DNA of 27,487 bases from Dehalococcoidales bacterium (lineage in GTDB: Bacteria; Chloroflexota; Dehalococcoidia; Dehalococcoidales; UBA2162): positions 1 to 27,487 of the forward strand of contig JAFGCW010000034.1 of assembly GCA_016932435.1 (NCBI GenBank), written 5' to 3'. The notes beneath the pieces are model-generated. The model searched no databases. It was not told where the DNA came from and saw nothing but the letters and a program-made list of their open reading frames with translations. Of this stretch, positions 16,197-23,998 are shown piece after piece. The position numbers were made by a program, and so were the translations under genes. Every line of letters begins with the position of its first letter. Within the stretch, counting starts at the first letter, position 1.

Positions 16197-17912
16197 TTAT
16201 ACTCTCCATTTATCAACCGACGCGCTGCCCGAGTATCCGTATTCGGAAGCCTTCCATAACGGACTTGTTTCGCCGCCCACAACGATTAGGTTGATATTCT
16301 CAGGCATATGGAATGGGGCGAAAAGCGCGTCATCCGGTAATGCTTTCCACGATGCGAACGGTTCCACACCTCTGGCCGCTTCGGATGAGATCAGCATATC
16401 GATATGGTCGGTCTTCCAGTAATCTTCGGCTTTAATCTTTATATTTTCGGAAAGATGCTTGCAGTAGTCCATCTTGGTCTCGAATCCCTCATTGTTTTTT
16501 AGGTTTCGGGCAACTAGGGGATCCATTATGATGGTAGCTCTGGAACCGAGTGGAGGTATCGCCGCGAACTGACGGCTGAGTTCCTCGTGGAGGGGACGAT
16601 TAGATGCGCAGCCGATGCTGTTGACCACCGCCCAACCCCTGAAGATACTGACAACACTTTCCTCCGGCTTGAAACCTTTATCAACGTGGAACGGTGCCCA
16701 TGAGCTTCTTTCCTCGTTTTCGGCAACGCACATGTTGTTATACAACTCGGTGCATCCCTGGGAACTCCAGAGAGTCCGCTTTACCTTAGCATATCCCCAG
16801 CAGATACTCATCAGTGTCCAGGCCCTTCCCAGAACCGAATTCGCCTGGTTTATCGGGCTGAACGCTGCGATTCCTGAATTCATTCCCAGTTCATTCCGGA
16901 TTGGACCGTTTACCAGGAGCATGCTGCCAAAAGCAGTCGTGGAAGGAGCCATCGATGACTGCCGCATCGAGGCGATTGCCAGGATGACTGGAAAGTATTC
17001 GGGTTTGGCTCCTGCCATCACGGCCACTACGGCGATATCGCGGACGGTGTACTTGATCATCTCATGGTGATCGTGGTCATAGGACTGCCCAACCTCTTCA
17101 TCAGGGGCGTGATTGGTACCGGTAAGCATCTTCTGTACCCGTTCCTCGGTAGGAAGGATGATCGGGAGTCCGTCAGTCCAGCCCCTGTTATAAAAGATCT
17201 GTTGAAGGTTGTCTTCTGTATCCGGAGTTATCTCCTTCGGGAATTCGGGCTCAGGGGATGGTTTTGATCCGTTCTTTTTCTTCTGCTGTGGTGTGGTCAA
17301 TACCTCCAGTATCTCGTCGATAACCGGTCTTCCGGTTTCCGGGTCATTCCCTTCGAGAAGCTTCTTATAAAGAGTATCGGGCGACATGCCGATAACCGGA
17401 TCGGGTGTATAGATAATGGGTAATGCGATTGCTCTTGGATCAGACTTGGCTACTGCTTCCATGGTGTAGGCCGATATGGGCGCGACCGGAATACCGTAAT
17501 TCTGTTCAAGGTTGACTCCGCCGCCGGCAACTGCCGCGACACAACCCGGTCAGCCGGCAACGCCGAGGATGACGGCATCTCCCTTTTCTTTCACCTCGTC
17601 CCAGAGTTCGTTGTTGTCATCAGAGAATACATGTCCCGGTTTTTTGCGGGGAATTGTGGTTACCGAAGGCATGTGCTCGTTGAACCATTTCTGTACCTCG
17701 AGCATAAAATTGTAACCGCCGCCGAATCCGATATCCACCAGGTATATAGTCTTGTTATCCAGGGTGTCCAGTCGGTCAGCATAGGTGATCGAACCGGGAT
17801 CGAACCTGAACGCTCCTGCCGGTCCGGGAAATCCCGGGGGTGGCTCGTCCGGGGCCAGTTTATACCTTTCAGCTTCAGGACTTAGTACGGAAATCAGCGC
17901 TTCATTTACCAT
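16197..17912 (-). CDS. UGSC-family-like selenoprotein (in-frame UGA read as selenocysteine)
   Basis: Two ORFs in one frame, split only by TGA at 17552-17550, join into a 571-aa protein with Sec at residue 121. Around the recoded codon it reads DAVILGVAG-U-PGCVAAVAGGG, then GVNLEQNYGIPVAPISAYTMEAVA. This matches my recollection of UGSC-family proteins, where (U/C)GSC sits in a predicted redox loop before a GIP segment. After a charged Pro/Lys linker (about residues 225-250) a larger C-terminal region follows, with GWTDGLPIILPTEERV, LLVNGPIRNELGMNSG, LGRAW, and AENEERSSWAPFHVDKGF, a combination I associate with full-length members of that family. No enzymatic activity is established that I know of. 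Start: ATG at 17912 has GGAGG five bases upstream; the ATG at 17924 overlaps that site. The nearby promoter, the strong coding character on both sides and the maintained frame argue against a pseudogene. It heads the transketolase operon. Confidence 0.83.
17510..17549 (-). promoter_or_regulatory. Candidate bacterial SECIS hairpin just downstream of the UGA
   Basis: Read on the minus strand after the UGA: an outer arm GGTTG (17546-17542) pairs with CAACC (17514-17510), and an inner arm CGGC (17536-17533) pairs with GCCG (17528-17525) around the loop AGTT. The loop begins 17 bases after the UGA and has G in its second position, within the range I recall for bacterial SECIS elements. The central stem contains mismatches, so the fold needs computation. 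Confidence 0.45.
17550..17552 (-). other. Recoded UGA codon, selenocysteine
   Basis: TGA on the minus strand. The reading frame continues for 29 further sense codons to the next ATG and then 421 codons without interruption. A Cys lies three residues after the UGA (U-P-G-C), the classical spacing of a selenenylsulfide redox motif. Confidence 0.82.
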
Positions 17913-17979
17913 AAGTACCTCCATTATTTGAAATGAACGGAAATGCGGTGTCGGTGAAGCAGCCCGTTATTTACTGGTA

Positions 17980-18009
17980 ATTATATAACGTTCAAAGCTT
18001 TTGCTACAA
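17980..18009 (-). promoter_or_regulatory. Promoter of the selenoprotein-transketolase operon
   Basis: On the minus strand TTGTAG (18009-18004), an 18-base spacer and a perfect TATAAT (17985-17980). Predicted start near 17973, leaving a leader of about 60 bases with GGAGG before the ATG at 17912. Confidence 0.5.
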
Positions 18010-18029
18010 TCTTAGCCGCATACCATACG

Positions 18030-18058
18030 TTGACATGGGACCTACGACTATTTATCAT
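18030..18058 (+). promoter_or_regulatory. Promoter of the fucose-isomerase-like operon
   Basis: Perfect TTGACA (18030-18035), a 17-base spacer and TATCAT (18053-18058). The predicted start near 18065 gives a leader of about 29 bases carrying GAGGTG (18079-18084) nine bases before the ATG at 18094. It is back to back with the selenoprotein promoter, the two -35 boxes being about 20 bases apart. Confidence 0.65.
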
Positions 18059-18093
18059 AACCTGAAAGAGAATACAAATGAGGTGCGGGGAAA

Positions 18094-19494
18094 ATGGAAA
18101 AGATACGGATCGGATTTGTACCAGCACATCGTGAACCATTTGATGAAGCATGGGCGGGAGAAATGCGGAAGAGATGCCTTGATGTTTTCAAAAACAATTC
18201 CGAAGTGGAAATTGTTGTGCCTGACGAAGATGTTACAACAGGTGGCTGTATAAGGAACGATGATGAAGCCGATAAGGTGATTCAATTATTTTCGGAAAAA
18301 AGGATAGATGGTCTGGTAATCGGTACCATGACATTTGGAGATGAGGTCTCGACGCTCGAGATTGCGACGGCATTCCAGGAATTACCGATCATGCTCTTCG
18401 GGACTAAAGAAGGGGAATTTACCGATGAAGGAGGAAGACGTTCCGATTCATTCTGTGGCACCCTGTCTATTTCATCCGGACTTCACCGGAGGCAGATACC
18501 TTTTACATTCGGTGGGCTGGTATTTCCCGAGGAAGAAGAATTCCAGGCTATACTGGGGGATTTTGTAAAGACCTGTAGCATCTGTAAAGGATTTATAGGT
18601 GCGAGGGTAGGAATAGTAGGCCCGCGACCGGAACGGTTCGAGACGTGTATATTCAATGAAGATGAAATGATGCGAAAGTTCCAGCAGAGAGTCGTCCCGA
18701 CTTCTTTGCCGGATATTATGAAGATAGCCGATCCGAAAGGAGAAAATGAAAAAGCAATTCAGGATCTGATGAAAGAGATTAAAAAACAGGCGAACCTGTC
18801 AGAGATATCAGATGATGTGCTTGGAAAGATCGCCGGACTAGAATATTCTCTCACAAGGTTTGCTGGTGAGAAAAAATTATCCGCAATAGGAGTGCAATGC
18901 TGGACAGCAATGCAGGAAGTGTATGGCATTTCTCCCTGTTATGCCATGGGAAGATTGACCGATAAGGGTATCATGTGTTCGTGTGAGGTTGATGTTTATG
19001 GCGCTCTTACCATGCTCGTGCAGTATTTAGCATCACTTGGCAAAGTCTCACCGCATTTTATCGATTGGACGATAAAACACCAGGAAGAGGAAGATACATT
19101 CCTGGCCTGGCACTGCGGAAATGCCCCACCGTCGCTTGCCTGTGATCCGGAACAGATAAGAATCAGGTACCAGAGTGTGCTGGGCGTAAGTCTTGGTGTT
19201 GACCGTTCCCAGGGCACGGCAGAATTTCAATTGAAGGAAGGAACGGTAACATTATGCCGTCTGCAGGAACACAACGGAGACTTTAAAATGCTGATAACGA
19301 CCGGAGAAGCGGTTCATTCGGACCAGGATCTGAGAGGTTCCTGGAGCTGGATCAAGGTTGAAGATCTGGATGAATTATACAGTATATTAATACACGAAGG
19401 ATTCGTCCATCATGCAAGCATGATACACGGTGATTATCTGGAACCGATTGCTGAGGCATGTATGTACCTTGGAATAGAACCGGTAATAGTATAA
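18094..19494 (+). CDS. L-fucose/L-arabinose isomerase family protein
   Basis: A 466-aa protein with the layout of the fucose/arabinose isomerase superfamily (aldose-ketose isomerases using Mn or Mg). The N-terminal Rossmann-like region includes RIDGLVIGTMTFGDEVSTLEIA and PIMLFGTKEGEF. The central and C-terminal active-site region includes IGVQCWTAMQEVYGISPCYAMGRLTDKG, then CEVDVYGALTMLVQYLASLG and LAWHCGNAPPSLA. Glu and Asp in these segments are the likely metal ligands. It is shorter than FucI (about 590 aa), so it belongs to the divergent fucose-isomerase-like group, whose substrates are mostly not assigned. It is the first gene of a three-gene operon with a good promoter and divergent from the selenoprotein gene. 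Conversion of an aldose to a ketose for the epimerase next door is a reasonable guess. Confidence 0.82.
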   Translation: MEKIRIGFVPAHREPFDEAWAGEMRKRCLDVFKNNSEVEIVVPDEDVTTGGCIRNDDEADKVIQLFSEKRIDGLVIGTMTFGDEVSTLEIATAFQELPIMLFGTKEGEFTDEGGRRSDSFCGTLSISSGLHRRQIPFTFGGLVFPEEEEFQAILGDFVKTCSICKGFIGARVGIVGPRPERFETCIFNEDEMMRKFQQRVVPTSLPDIMKIADPKGENEKAIQDLMKEIKKQANLSEISDDVLGKIAGLEYSLTRFAGEKKLSAIGVQCWTAMQEVYGISPCYAMGRLTDKGIMCSCEVDVYGALTMLVQYLASLGKVSPHFIDWTIKHQEEEDTFLAWHCGNAPPSLACDPEQIRIRYQSVLGVSLGVDRSQGTAEFQLKEGTVTLCRLQEHNGDFKMLITTGEAVHSDQDLRGSWSWIKVEDLDELYSILIHEGFVHHASMIHGDYLEPIAEACMYLGIEPVIV

Positions 19495-19518
19495 AAATTA
19501 ATAATCACAGGAGGAATG

Positions 19519-20376
19519 ATGTTTAAATTTGGAGTTGCTTCACTGATATGGACGGAAGATTTTACAGAAAAAGACCTGCCGCTTATAGAAAAAGCGAAAG
19601 AACTTGGTTTTGATGTTCTCGATATAAATGTTGCTCATCCTGAACGATTTCCGGCAGAAAAGGTCGGCGAGAAGATAAAGGAAGTTGAAATAGAGGTGGT
19701 GACGACCATCGGTATGCCCCAGGATTCTAATATAATCCATCCTGATCCGACTGTGAGAAAACAGGGCTTGGCTACGCTTAAGAAAATGGTGGATATTAAT
19801 GCTGAGATAGGCTCGGAGATAATTGCCGGCGTAATATACGCTTCATGGGGATATATTACGGGTAAACCACGCACCGAGGAAGAGTGGAAATGGTCGGTAG
19901 AGAATATGCGGGAAGCCGCCGAATATGCAAAAAGCAAAGGCGATATCCTACTGGCGGTAGAACCGGTAAACCGGTTTGAAACGCATTTCATCAACATCGC
20001 CGAGGATGCTGTGGAGTACTGTAAAGAGATTGGCACCGGCAACATGAAAATACTCCTCGATGCATTCCACATGATACGTGAAGAAATGAACTTCACTGAT
20101 GCTGTCAATATATGCGGCAGGGAGTACCTGGGATACGTGCATGTCTGCGAAAACAACCGCGGCATACCCGGTACCGGTCTTGTGCCGTGGCGGGAGTTCT
20201 TCACCGCTTTGAAAAATATCGATTATGACGGTCCGTTGTCAATCGAATCGTTCGATCCCGGTTTCGAAGAATTGAACCGGCTCTGCGCGATCTGGCGGAA
20301 TTTCGCCGATACCGGTGAAGAACTTGCCGTGCAGGGTCTTAAGAACCTGAAGGAAATAGAGAAAAGCCTGGCTTAA
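19519..20376 (+). CDS. Ketose 3-epimerase-like sugar isomerase (TIM barrel)
   Basis: A TIM-barrel protein of about 285 aa resembling D-tagatose/D-allulose 3-epimerases, which invert C3 of free ketoses with a divalent metal. The metal and catalytic motifs are all visible: AVEPVNRFETHFIN (Glu), KILLDAFHMIREE (Asp, His), GYVHVCENNRGIPGTGLVPW (His, Glu, Arg) and SIESFDPG (Glu). AGGAGG at 19509-19514 is one base from the ATG at 19516 but four bases from the ATG at 19519, so the second is more likely. It lies 21-24 bases after the isomerase-like gene and 15 before the SDR gene, so they form one operon. A free-sugar epimerase in the absence of kinases suggests that non-phosphorylated sugars are handled here. 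Confidence 0.87.
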   Translation: MFKFGVASLIWTEDFTEKDLPLIEKAKELGFDVLDINVAHPERFPAEKVGEKIKEVEIEVVTTIGMPQDSNIIHPDPTVRKQGLATLKKMVDINAEIGSEIIAGVIYASWGYITGKPRTEEEWKWSVENMREAAEYAKSKGDILLAVEPVNRFETHFINIAEDAVEYCKEIGTGNMKILLDAFHMIREEMNFTDAVNICGREYLGYVHVCENNRGIPGTGLVPWREFFTALKNIDYDGPLSIESFDPGFEELNRLCAIWRNFADTGEELAVQGLKNLKEIEKSLA

Positions 20377-20391
20377 GAGGAAAATAATAAA

Positions 20392-21159
20392 ATGAGTGTT
20401 ATGGATATCTTTAATATTTCAGGCAGGAAAGCCCTGGTGACCGGTGCGGCTAGGGGAATCGGCAAAGTGCTGGCACTGACACTGGCCGAAGCCGGTTGCG
20501 ATGTTTCGCTGGTGGGACTTCATATCGAGGGCGTGGAAGAAGTGGCGGCAGAGATAACCGGCATAGGGATAAGAGCACTGGCATACCAGGCAGATGTATC
20601 GAAAAAAGATGAAGTCGACAACGCGTTTTCGGAAACTGAGAAAGAATTCGGAGGACTGGATATATGCGTGAATAACGCGGGGGTCAGTTTTCAGACGCCG
20701 ATTGAAGATATGCCTGAACAAGAATGGGACAATATCATCGATACAAATATGAAGGGAGTTTTCCTGTGTTCACAGGCGGCAGCCAGGATAATGATCCCTC
20801 AGCGCAGCGGCAGCATCATCAACCTGGCATCCATATCCGGTCATGCCGTAAACGTGCCGCAGAAGCAGGCCGTGTATAATTCCTCCAAAGCGGGAGTGGC
20901 AATGCTGACGAAATCGATGGCTCTGGAGTGGGCTGAATTCGGCATCCGTGTCAACGCACTCAGTCCCGGCTATATGAAGACCGAGATGACACTCTCATCG
21001 ATGTCGCACCTGTTCCCGGAATGGGAAGCCATTACGCCGCTTGGCAGACTTGGTGAACCGGAAGAACTGCGTGGAGCCTTGCTCTTCCTGGCTTCCGATG
21101 CTTCAAGCTACATGATCGGTCATGACCTGATAATCGATGGAGGATACACGATACGCTAG
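20392..21159 (+). CDS. SDR family oxidoreductase (sugar or polyol dehydrogenase type)
   Basis: Classical short-chain dehydrogenase of 255 aa. It has the nucleotide-binding motif TGAARGIG (residues 17-24), NNAG, the catalytic Ser in INLASISGH, the catalytic pair in VYNSSKAG and the C-terminal YMIGHDLIIDGGYTIR ending typical of gluconate/sorbose-reductase-like SDRs. It is cytoplasmic, probably NAD(H)- or NADP(H)-dependent. Together with the isomerase- and epimerase-like proteins in the same operon it could oxidise or reduce a sugar or polyol at one carbon. AGAGGA lies about 10 bases before the ATG. The gene ends three bases from the convergent polyol dehydrogenase. Confidence 0.9.
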   Translation: MSVMDIFNISGRKALVTGAARGIGKVLALTLAEAGCDVSLVGLHIEGVEEVAAEITGIGIRALAYQADVSKKDEVDNAFSETEKEFGGLDICVNNAGVSFQTPIEDMPEQEWDNIIDTNMKGVFLCSQAAARIMIPQRSGSIINLASISGHAVNVPQKQAVYNSSKAGVAMLTKSMALEWAEFGIRVNALSPGYMKTEMTLSSMSHLFPEWEAITPLGRLGEPEELRGALLFLASDASSYMIGHDLIIDGGYTIR

Positions 21160-21162
21160 AAA

Positions 21163-22194
21163 TTAATCCATCTCGATCATAACCTTGACCGACGTAGGCT
21201 TCGGGTTTGCGGCGTATTCGAACGCTGCTACTCCATCCTCGAATTTATAGATATCCGTGATCAGCGGTTTTACATCTATTTTTCCCGACGCCATAAGCCC
21301 AACTGCCCGTGGGTAAACATGAGCGTAGCGGAATATGGTCTTTATCACTGTTTCTTTCGCCTGGGCGGCGACGATATCTATCGGTACCGGCTGGACCGGC
21401 ATCCCGATAAATACGATCGTGCCGCCGGGACACAGAGGATCGAAAATATTCGCTATTGCCGACTCATTGCCGCTGGCTTCGAAAATGATATCCACGCCCC
21501 ATCCGTCCGTTAACTCGTTCACCGTATCGACAAGATTCTGTTTCGTGATATTGACCGGTGTGATACCGTATTTCGACGCAATATCCAGTTTTTCCTGGAT
21601 GACATCGGTGATAATAACACGGCTGCATCCGCCAGCCAGGGCGGACATGGCGGTAACAATTCCGATCGTGCCGCAGCCGGTGACAAGCGCCGTATCTCCA
21701 GGCTTTATACCGGCTTTCTTCACTGCTTGCAGTCCCACGGACAGCGGCTCTGCCATCGCCCCTTCACCGTAACTGACGTTGTCCGGGAGTTTGAAGGTAA
21801 ACTGGGCAGGATGAACGGCCGTTTCCCTGAGACAACCGTGTATCGGCGGCGTCGCCCAGAACCTGACAGCCGGATCGAGGTTATACAGCCCCAGCATGAC
21901 GGCTTTACTGTTCGGTTCGGGAATTCCCGGTTCCATGCAGACACGGTCGCCCGGTTTCAGGTCTTTTAAGTTTGAACCAACCTCTAGTACGGTGCCGGAC
22001 GCTTCATGCCCCAGCACCATCGGTTCGGTGACGACGAAATTGCCTATCCTGCCGAACTGATAATAGTGAACGTCACTGCCGCAAATACCGACGCTGTGTA
22101 TCTTTATACGGACGTCATCCGAACCGACGGATTCCTGTATATCAATGTCGCGGTACGAGATCTTACCTTTTTCTTCCAGAACCAGTGCTTTCAT
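21163..22194 (-). CDS. NAD(P)-dependent zinc alcohol dehydrogenase, xylitol/sorbitol dehydrogenase type
   Basis: A 343-aa medium-chain dehydrogenase. Catalytic zinc ligands are C38 (GICGSD), H63 and E64 (LGHEASG), with a further Glu in [13 protein letters not shown]; the cofactor motif is [24 protein letters not shown] and the following [10 protein letters not shown], together with [17 protein letters not shown], are typical of xylitol and sorbitol dehydrogenases, which oxidise a polyol at C2 to a ketose. The four-cysteine structural zinc site is missing ([20 protein letters not shown]), as in that subfamily. AGGAGG precedes the ATG. It is the second gene after the winged-helix iron-sulfur protein (20-base gap) and convergent with the SDR, so it belongs with the sugar operon functionally though not transcriptionally. 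Confidence 0.91.
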   Translation of the reverse strand: MKALVLEEKGKISYRDIDIQESVGSDDVRIKIHSVGICGSDVHYYQFGRIGNFVVTEPMVLGHEASGTVLEVGSNLKDLKPGDRVCMEPGIPEPNSKAVMLGLYNLDPAVRFWATPPIHGCLRETAVHPAQFTFKLPDNVSYGEGAMAEPLSVGLQAVKKAGIKPGDTALVTGCGTIGIVTAMSALAGGCSRVIITDVIQEKLDIASKYGITPVNITKQNLVDTVNELTDGWGVDIIFEASGNESAIANIFDPLCPGGTIVFIGMPVQPVPIDIVAAQAKETVIKTIFRYAHVYPRAVGLMASGKIDVKPLITDIYKFEDGVAAFEYAANPKPTSVKVMIEMD

Positions 22195-22214
22195 TATTCC
22201 TCCTGTATTTACGC

Positions 22215-23318
22215 CTATTTAAGTTCGTAGAACCCCCAGACAGGCACAGTCCGCACGGGTTTTCCCGGTGTCGGTTCGGGCGGTCTCTGGCTGGTGATAT
22301 ATTCGGGCGGTCTTACAATCATATAAGTGAGAGCGTTCTTATTGCAGGAAGGAATACAGACACCACAGCCCTTGCATTTCTCCAGGTTGACATAAGCTTT
22401 ATATTTCTTCGAAGTTGTACCTTTACGCATCTCGATGGCGTCGAAAGGACATCTCTCTATACATATCTGGCAGCCGACACACTTTTCTTCCTCGACGACC
22501 GCCGCAAACCGGTTCGGTGTCATCAGGTCAAATCGTTGCTCTTTGGTTAATGGATAGAGATTTTCGCAGCAGCAGCTGCAGCAGAAGCAGTCGCCCCAGT
22601 GAACCAGGCCGGCTTCCTCGGCTTCCCTGGCGATATCCAGCGTCTCGGCAAGGGTATATTCTTTCAAGATGCGTCCCGGCTGGTTAAGGTAGAATTCACC
22701 TCGCGGCCGGTCGAAGGTGGCGAAACAGGTCATCAACGGGTAATCGCAGACTCCCCAGACGACCCGGCAGCCGCAGGGAGCGATTATCCTTCGCTTGGCA
22801 TCCTCTATCTTTTTCCTGAAATTCTCTTCGGGCAACAGATCGTCGAAACTAACGTTCGGGCTGCGCTCTATTGCGCTGATAGAGGGGGATATCGGCAGGT
22901 TCCTTCCTCCGGCTGCCTGCGCTTTCTCCTGCTTTTCTATCCATTCCTTGTACCATTCTTCCCTGAAAAACTCGCCCCACATCTTCTTTACGTTGTCCGG
23001 TATCCGGTGCGGCCCTTCGTGAGGTGCGGTATCGGCGACAGCATCATGATGGAAGGCTATCAGGCTGGTATGGAAACCATACTGTGTTTTACCCCGGGTA
23101 AGCATTCCCCTGTCCATCAGGTTATTCAGTATTTCCTGCATCCTGCCTTCGTCGACATTGAGTTTCCGGGACAGTTCAGCGCAGGTTGCCGGTAAAAAAA
23201 GTTCCGTACAGACTTCTGCTTCCTGCGGAGTGAACATCGCCTCGAGAATGTTCATAAAACGGTCGGACTCCCATACTCCGAGTTTCTCTCTCAAAACGAT
23301 ATATGATTTTTTTGGCAT
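22215..23318 (-). CDS. 4Fe-4S protein with N-terminal winged-helix-like domain
   Basis: A 367-aa cytoplasmic protein. Residues about 25-85 read as a winged helix ([33 protein letters not shown]). A middle region has C182, C184, C191 and C198, and then the dense cluster CFCCSCCC (C244-C251). Two ferredoxin motifs follow at C280/283/286/290 ([12 protein letters not shown]) and C315/318/321/325. I recall this domain order in many uncharacterised proteins of anaerobes; function is not assigned. Options are an electron carrier for the adjacent dehydrogenase or a redox-responsive DNA-binding regulator. AAGGAG is seven bases before the ATG. It is the first gene of a two-gene operon with the polyol dehydrogenase. 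Confidence 0.82.
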   Translation of the reverse strand: MPKKSYIVLREKLGVWESDRFMNILEAMFTPQEAEVCTELFLPATCAELSRKLNVDEGRMQEILNNLMDRGMLTRGKTQYGFHTSLIAFHHDAVADTAPHEGPHRIPDNVKKMWGEFFREEWYKEWIEKQEKAQAAGGRNLPISPSISAIERSPNVSFDDLLPEENFRKKIEDAKRRIIAPCGCRVVWGVCDYPLMTCFATFDRPRGEFYLNQPGRILKEYTLAETLDIAREAEEAGLVHWGDCFCCSCCCENLYPLTKEQRFDLMTPNRFAAVVEEEKCVGCQICIERCPFDAIEMRKGTTSKKYKAYVNLEKCKGCGVCIPSCNKNALTYMIVRPPEYITSQRPPEPTPGKPVRTVPVWGFYELK

Positions 23319-23366
23319 TCGTGTTCTCCTTCTCAGCTCGGAACGGCTGTTGATCGAATCGACGTT

Positions 23367-23395
23367 ACATTACTATACTCTGTAGCTAAAGTCAA
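23367..23395 (-). promoter_or_regulatory. Promoter of the iron-sulfur protein / polyol dehydrogenase operon
   Basis: On the minus strand TTGACT (23395-23390), a 17-base spacer and TAATGT (23372-23367). The predicted start near 23360 gives a leader of about 42 bases with an AAGGAG site. Confidence 0.4.
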
Positions 23396-23427
23396 AGACA
23401 GCAATCCTGTCAGTTTTACTTCTTCAT

Positions 23428-23454
23428 GTCATTCCCGCGAAGGCGGGAATCCAG
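23428..23454 (+). repeat. Palindromic repeat, copy 1
   Basis: GTC, then a perfect 8-bp hairpin ATTCCCGC / GCGGGAAT (23431-23438 and 23443-23450) with loop GAAG, then CCAG. Resembles dispersed REP-like hairpins with ATTCCC/GGGAAT arms known from several genomes. Confidence 0.75.
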
Positions 23455-23717
23455 AAGTCCTTTAATGAATTCTATCTTTATTAGAATATTATCTCTTTCT
23501 TTATATCCTCTCTCCCGGTTACGGTTAAATCCTCTCTTCCGCCTTAAGCGGAAAAGAGGGTCACTCGAAAATAGAATTTATGACCATCCATGTTTGATTT
23601 CTAAGTATATGGATCGGTTGATTTAAATGGCCAAGGAGTCGAGGGAAGGAAATTCGGATTTTTATTAATTGGTTACTGGCTTGTTACTAAGCTTCCTGTC
23701 ATTTCTACTCTTTCTCG

Positions 23718-23743
23718 TCATTCCAGCGCAGGCTGGAATCCAG
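23718..23743 (+). repeat. Palindromic repeat, copy 2 with compensatory stem change
   Basis: Same frame of sequence as copy 1 (TC, stem, CCAG), but the stem is ATTCCAGC / GCTGGAAT (23720-23727 and 23732-23739) with loop GCAG. One base pair differs from copy 1 and both arms changed together. Confidence 0.72.
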
Positions 23744-23802
23744 ACATCTTTTTCCTCTGACGATTTGTCATTTAAACGTAATAATCTTTGTTAGCGGGGA
23801 TT

Positions 23803-23832
23803 TCTTGGATCCCGTATCAAGTACGGGATGAC
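23803..23832 (-). repeat. Palindromic repeat, copy 3 in inverted orientation
   Basis: On the minus strand it reads TGTC, then stem ATCCCGTA / TACGGGAT (plus-strand arms 23809-23816 and 23822-23829, loop 5 bases), then CCAAG. The flanks match copies 1 and 2; the stem is diverged but fully paired. Confidence 0.6.
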
Positions 23833-23879
23833 ATAGTGGTCAAGTAAGGTGGGTAAAATGACGTAAATCATACCACGAT

Positions 23880-23926
23880 TTGTCATTGCGAGATTCGCCG
23901 TACACAAGCAAAAACAGAAGCAATCA
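23880..23926 (+). repeat. Degenerate repeat of the GTCATTGCGAG...AAGCAATC type
   Basis: Starts TTGTCATTGCGAG and ends AAGCAATC, the two ends of a widespread dispersed repeat that I recall from many bacterial genomes. The middle is decayed and no stem is preserved. Confidence 0.35.
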
Positions 23927-23998
23927 ATATGATTTTATATATTATCGTTTCATGGCTATGCGCTTAACAATCATTGGAAATATCAGAGTGTTAGATAA

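Noticed and set aside
16197..17462. Separate hypothetical protein starting at ATG 17462, with 17550-17924 as another independent gene
   Set aside because: Both are in one frame with only a TGA between them, the ATG at 17462 has no ribosome binding site, and the sequence between is protein-like with a U-x-x-C motif. One selenoprotein explains this better.
16197..17912. Pseudogene with a nonsense mutation
   Set aside because: Both sides keep uninterrupted frames and family-type motifs, the stop falls exactly at the expected redox position, and a following hairpin is present. A single random nonsense mutation would be unlikely to hit that codon.
23426..23626. Short plus-strand ORF MSFPRRRESRSPLMN
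   Set aside because: It begins inside the palindromic repeat; this Arg-rich start is the typical false ORF produced by such repeats.
23428..23832. CRISPR array
   Set aside because: Only three repeat-like units, unevenly spaced, in different orientations, with diverged stems and no nearby cas genes.
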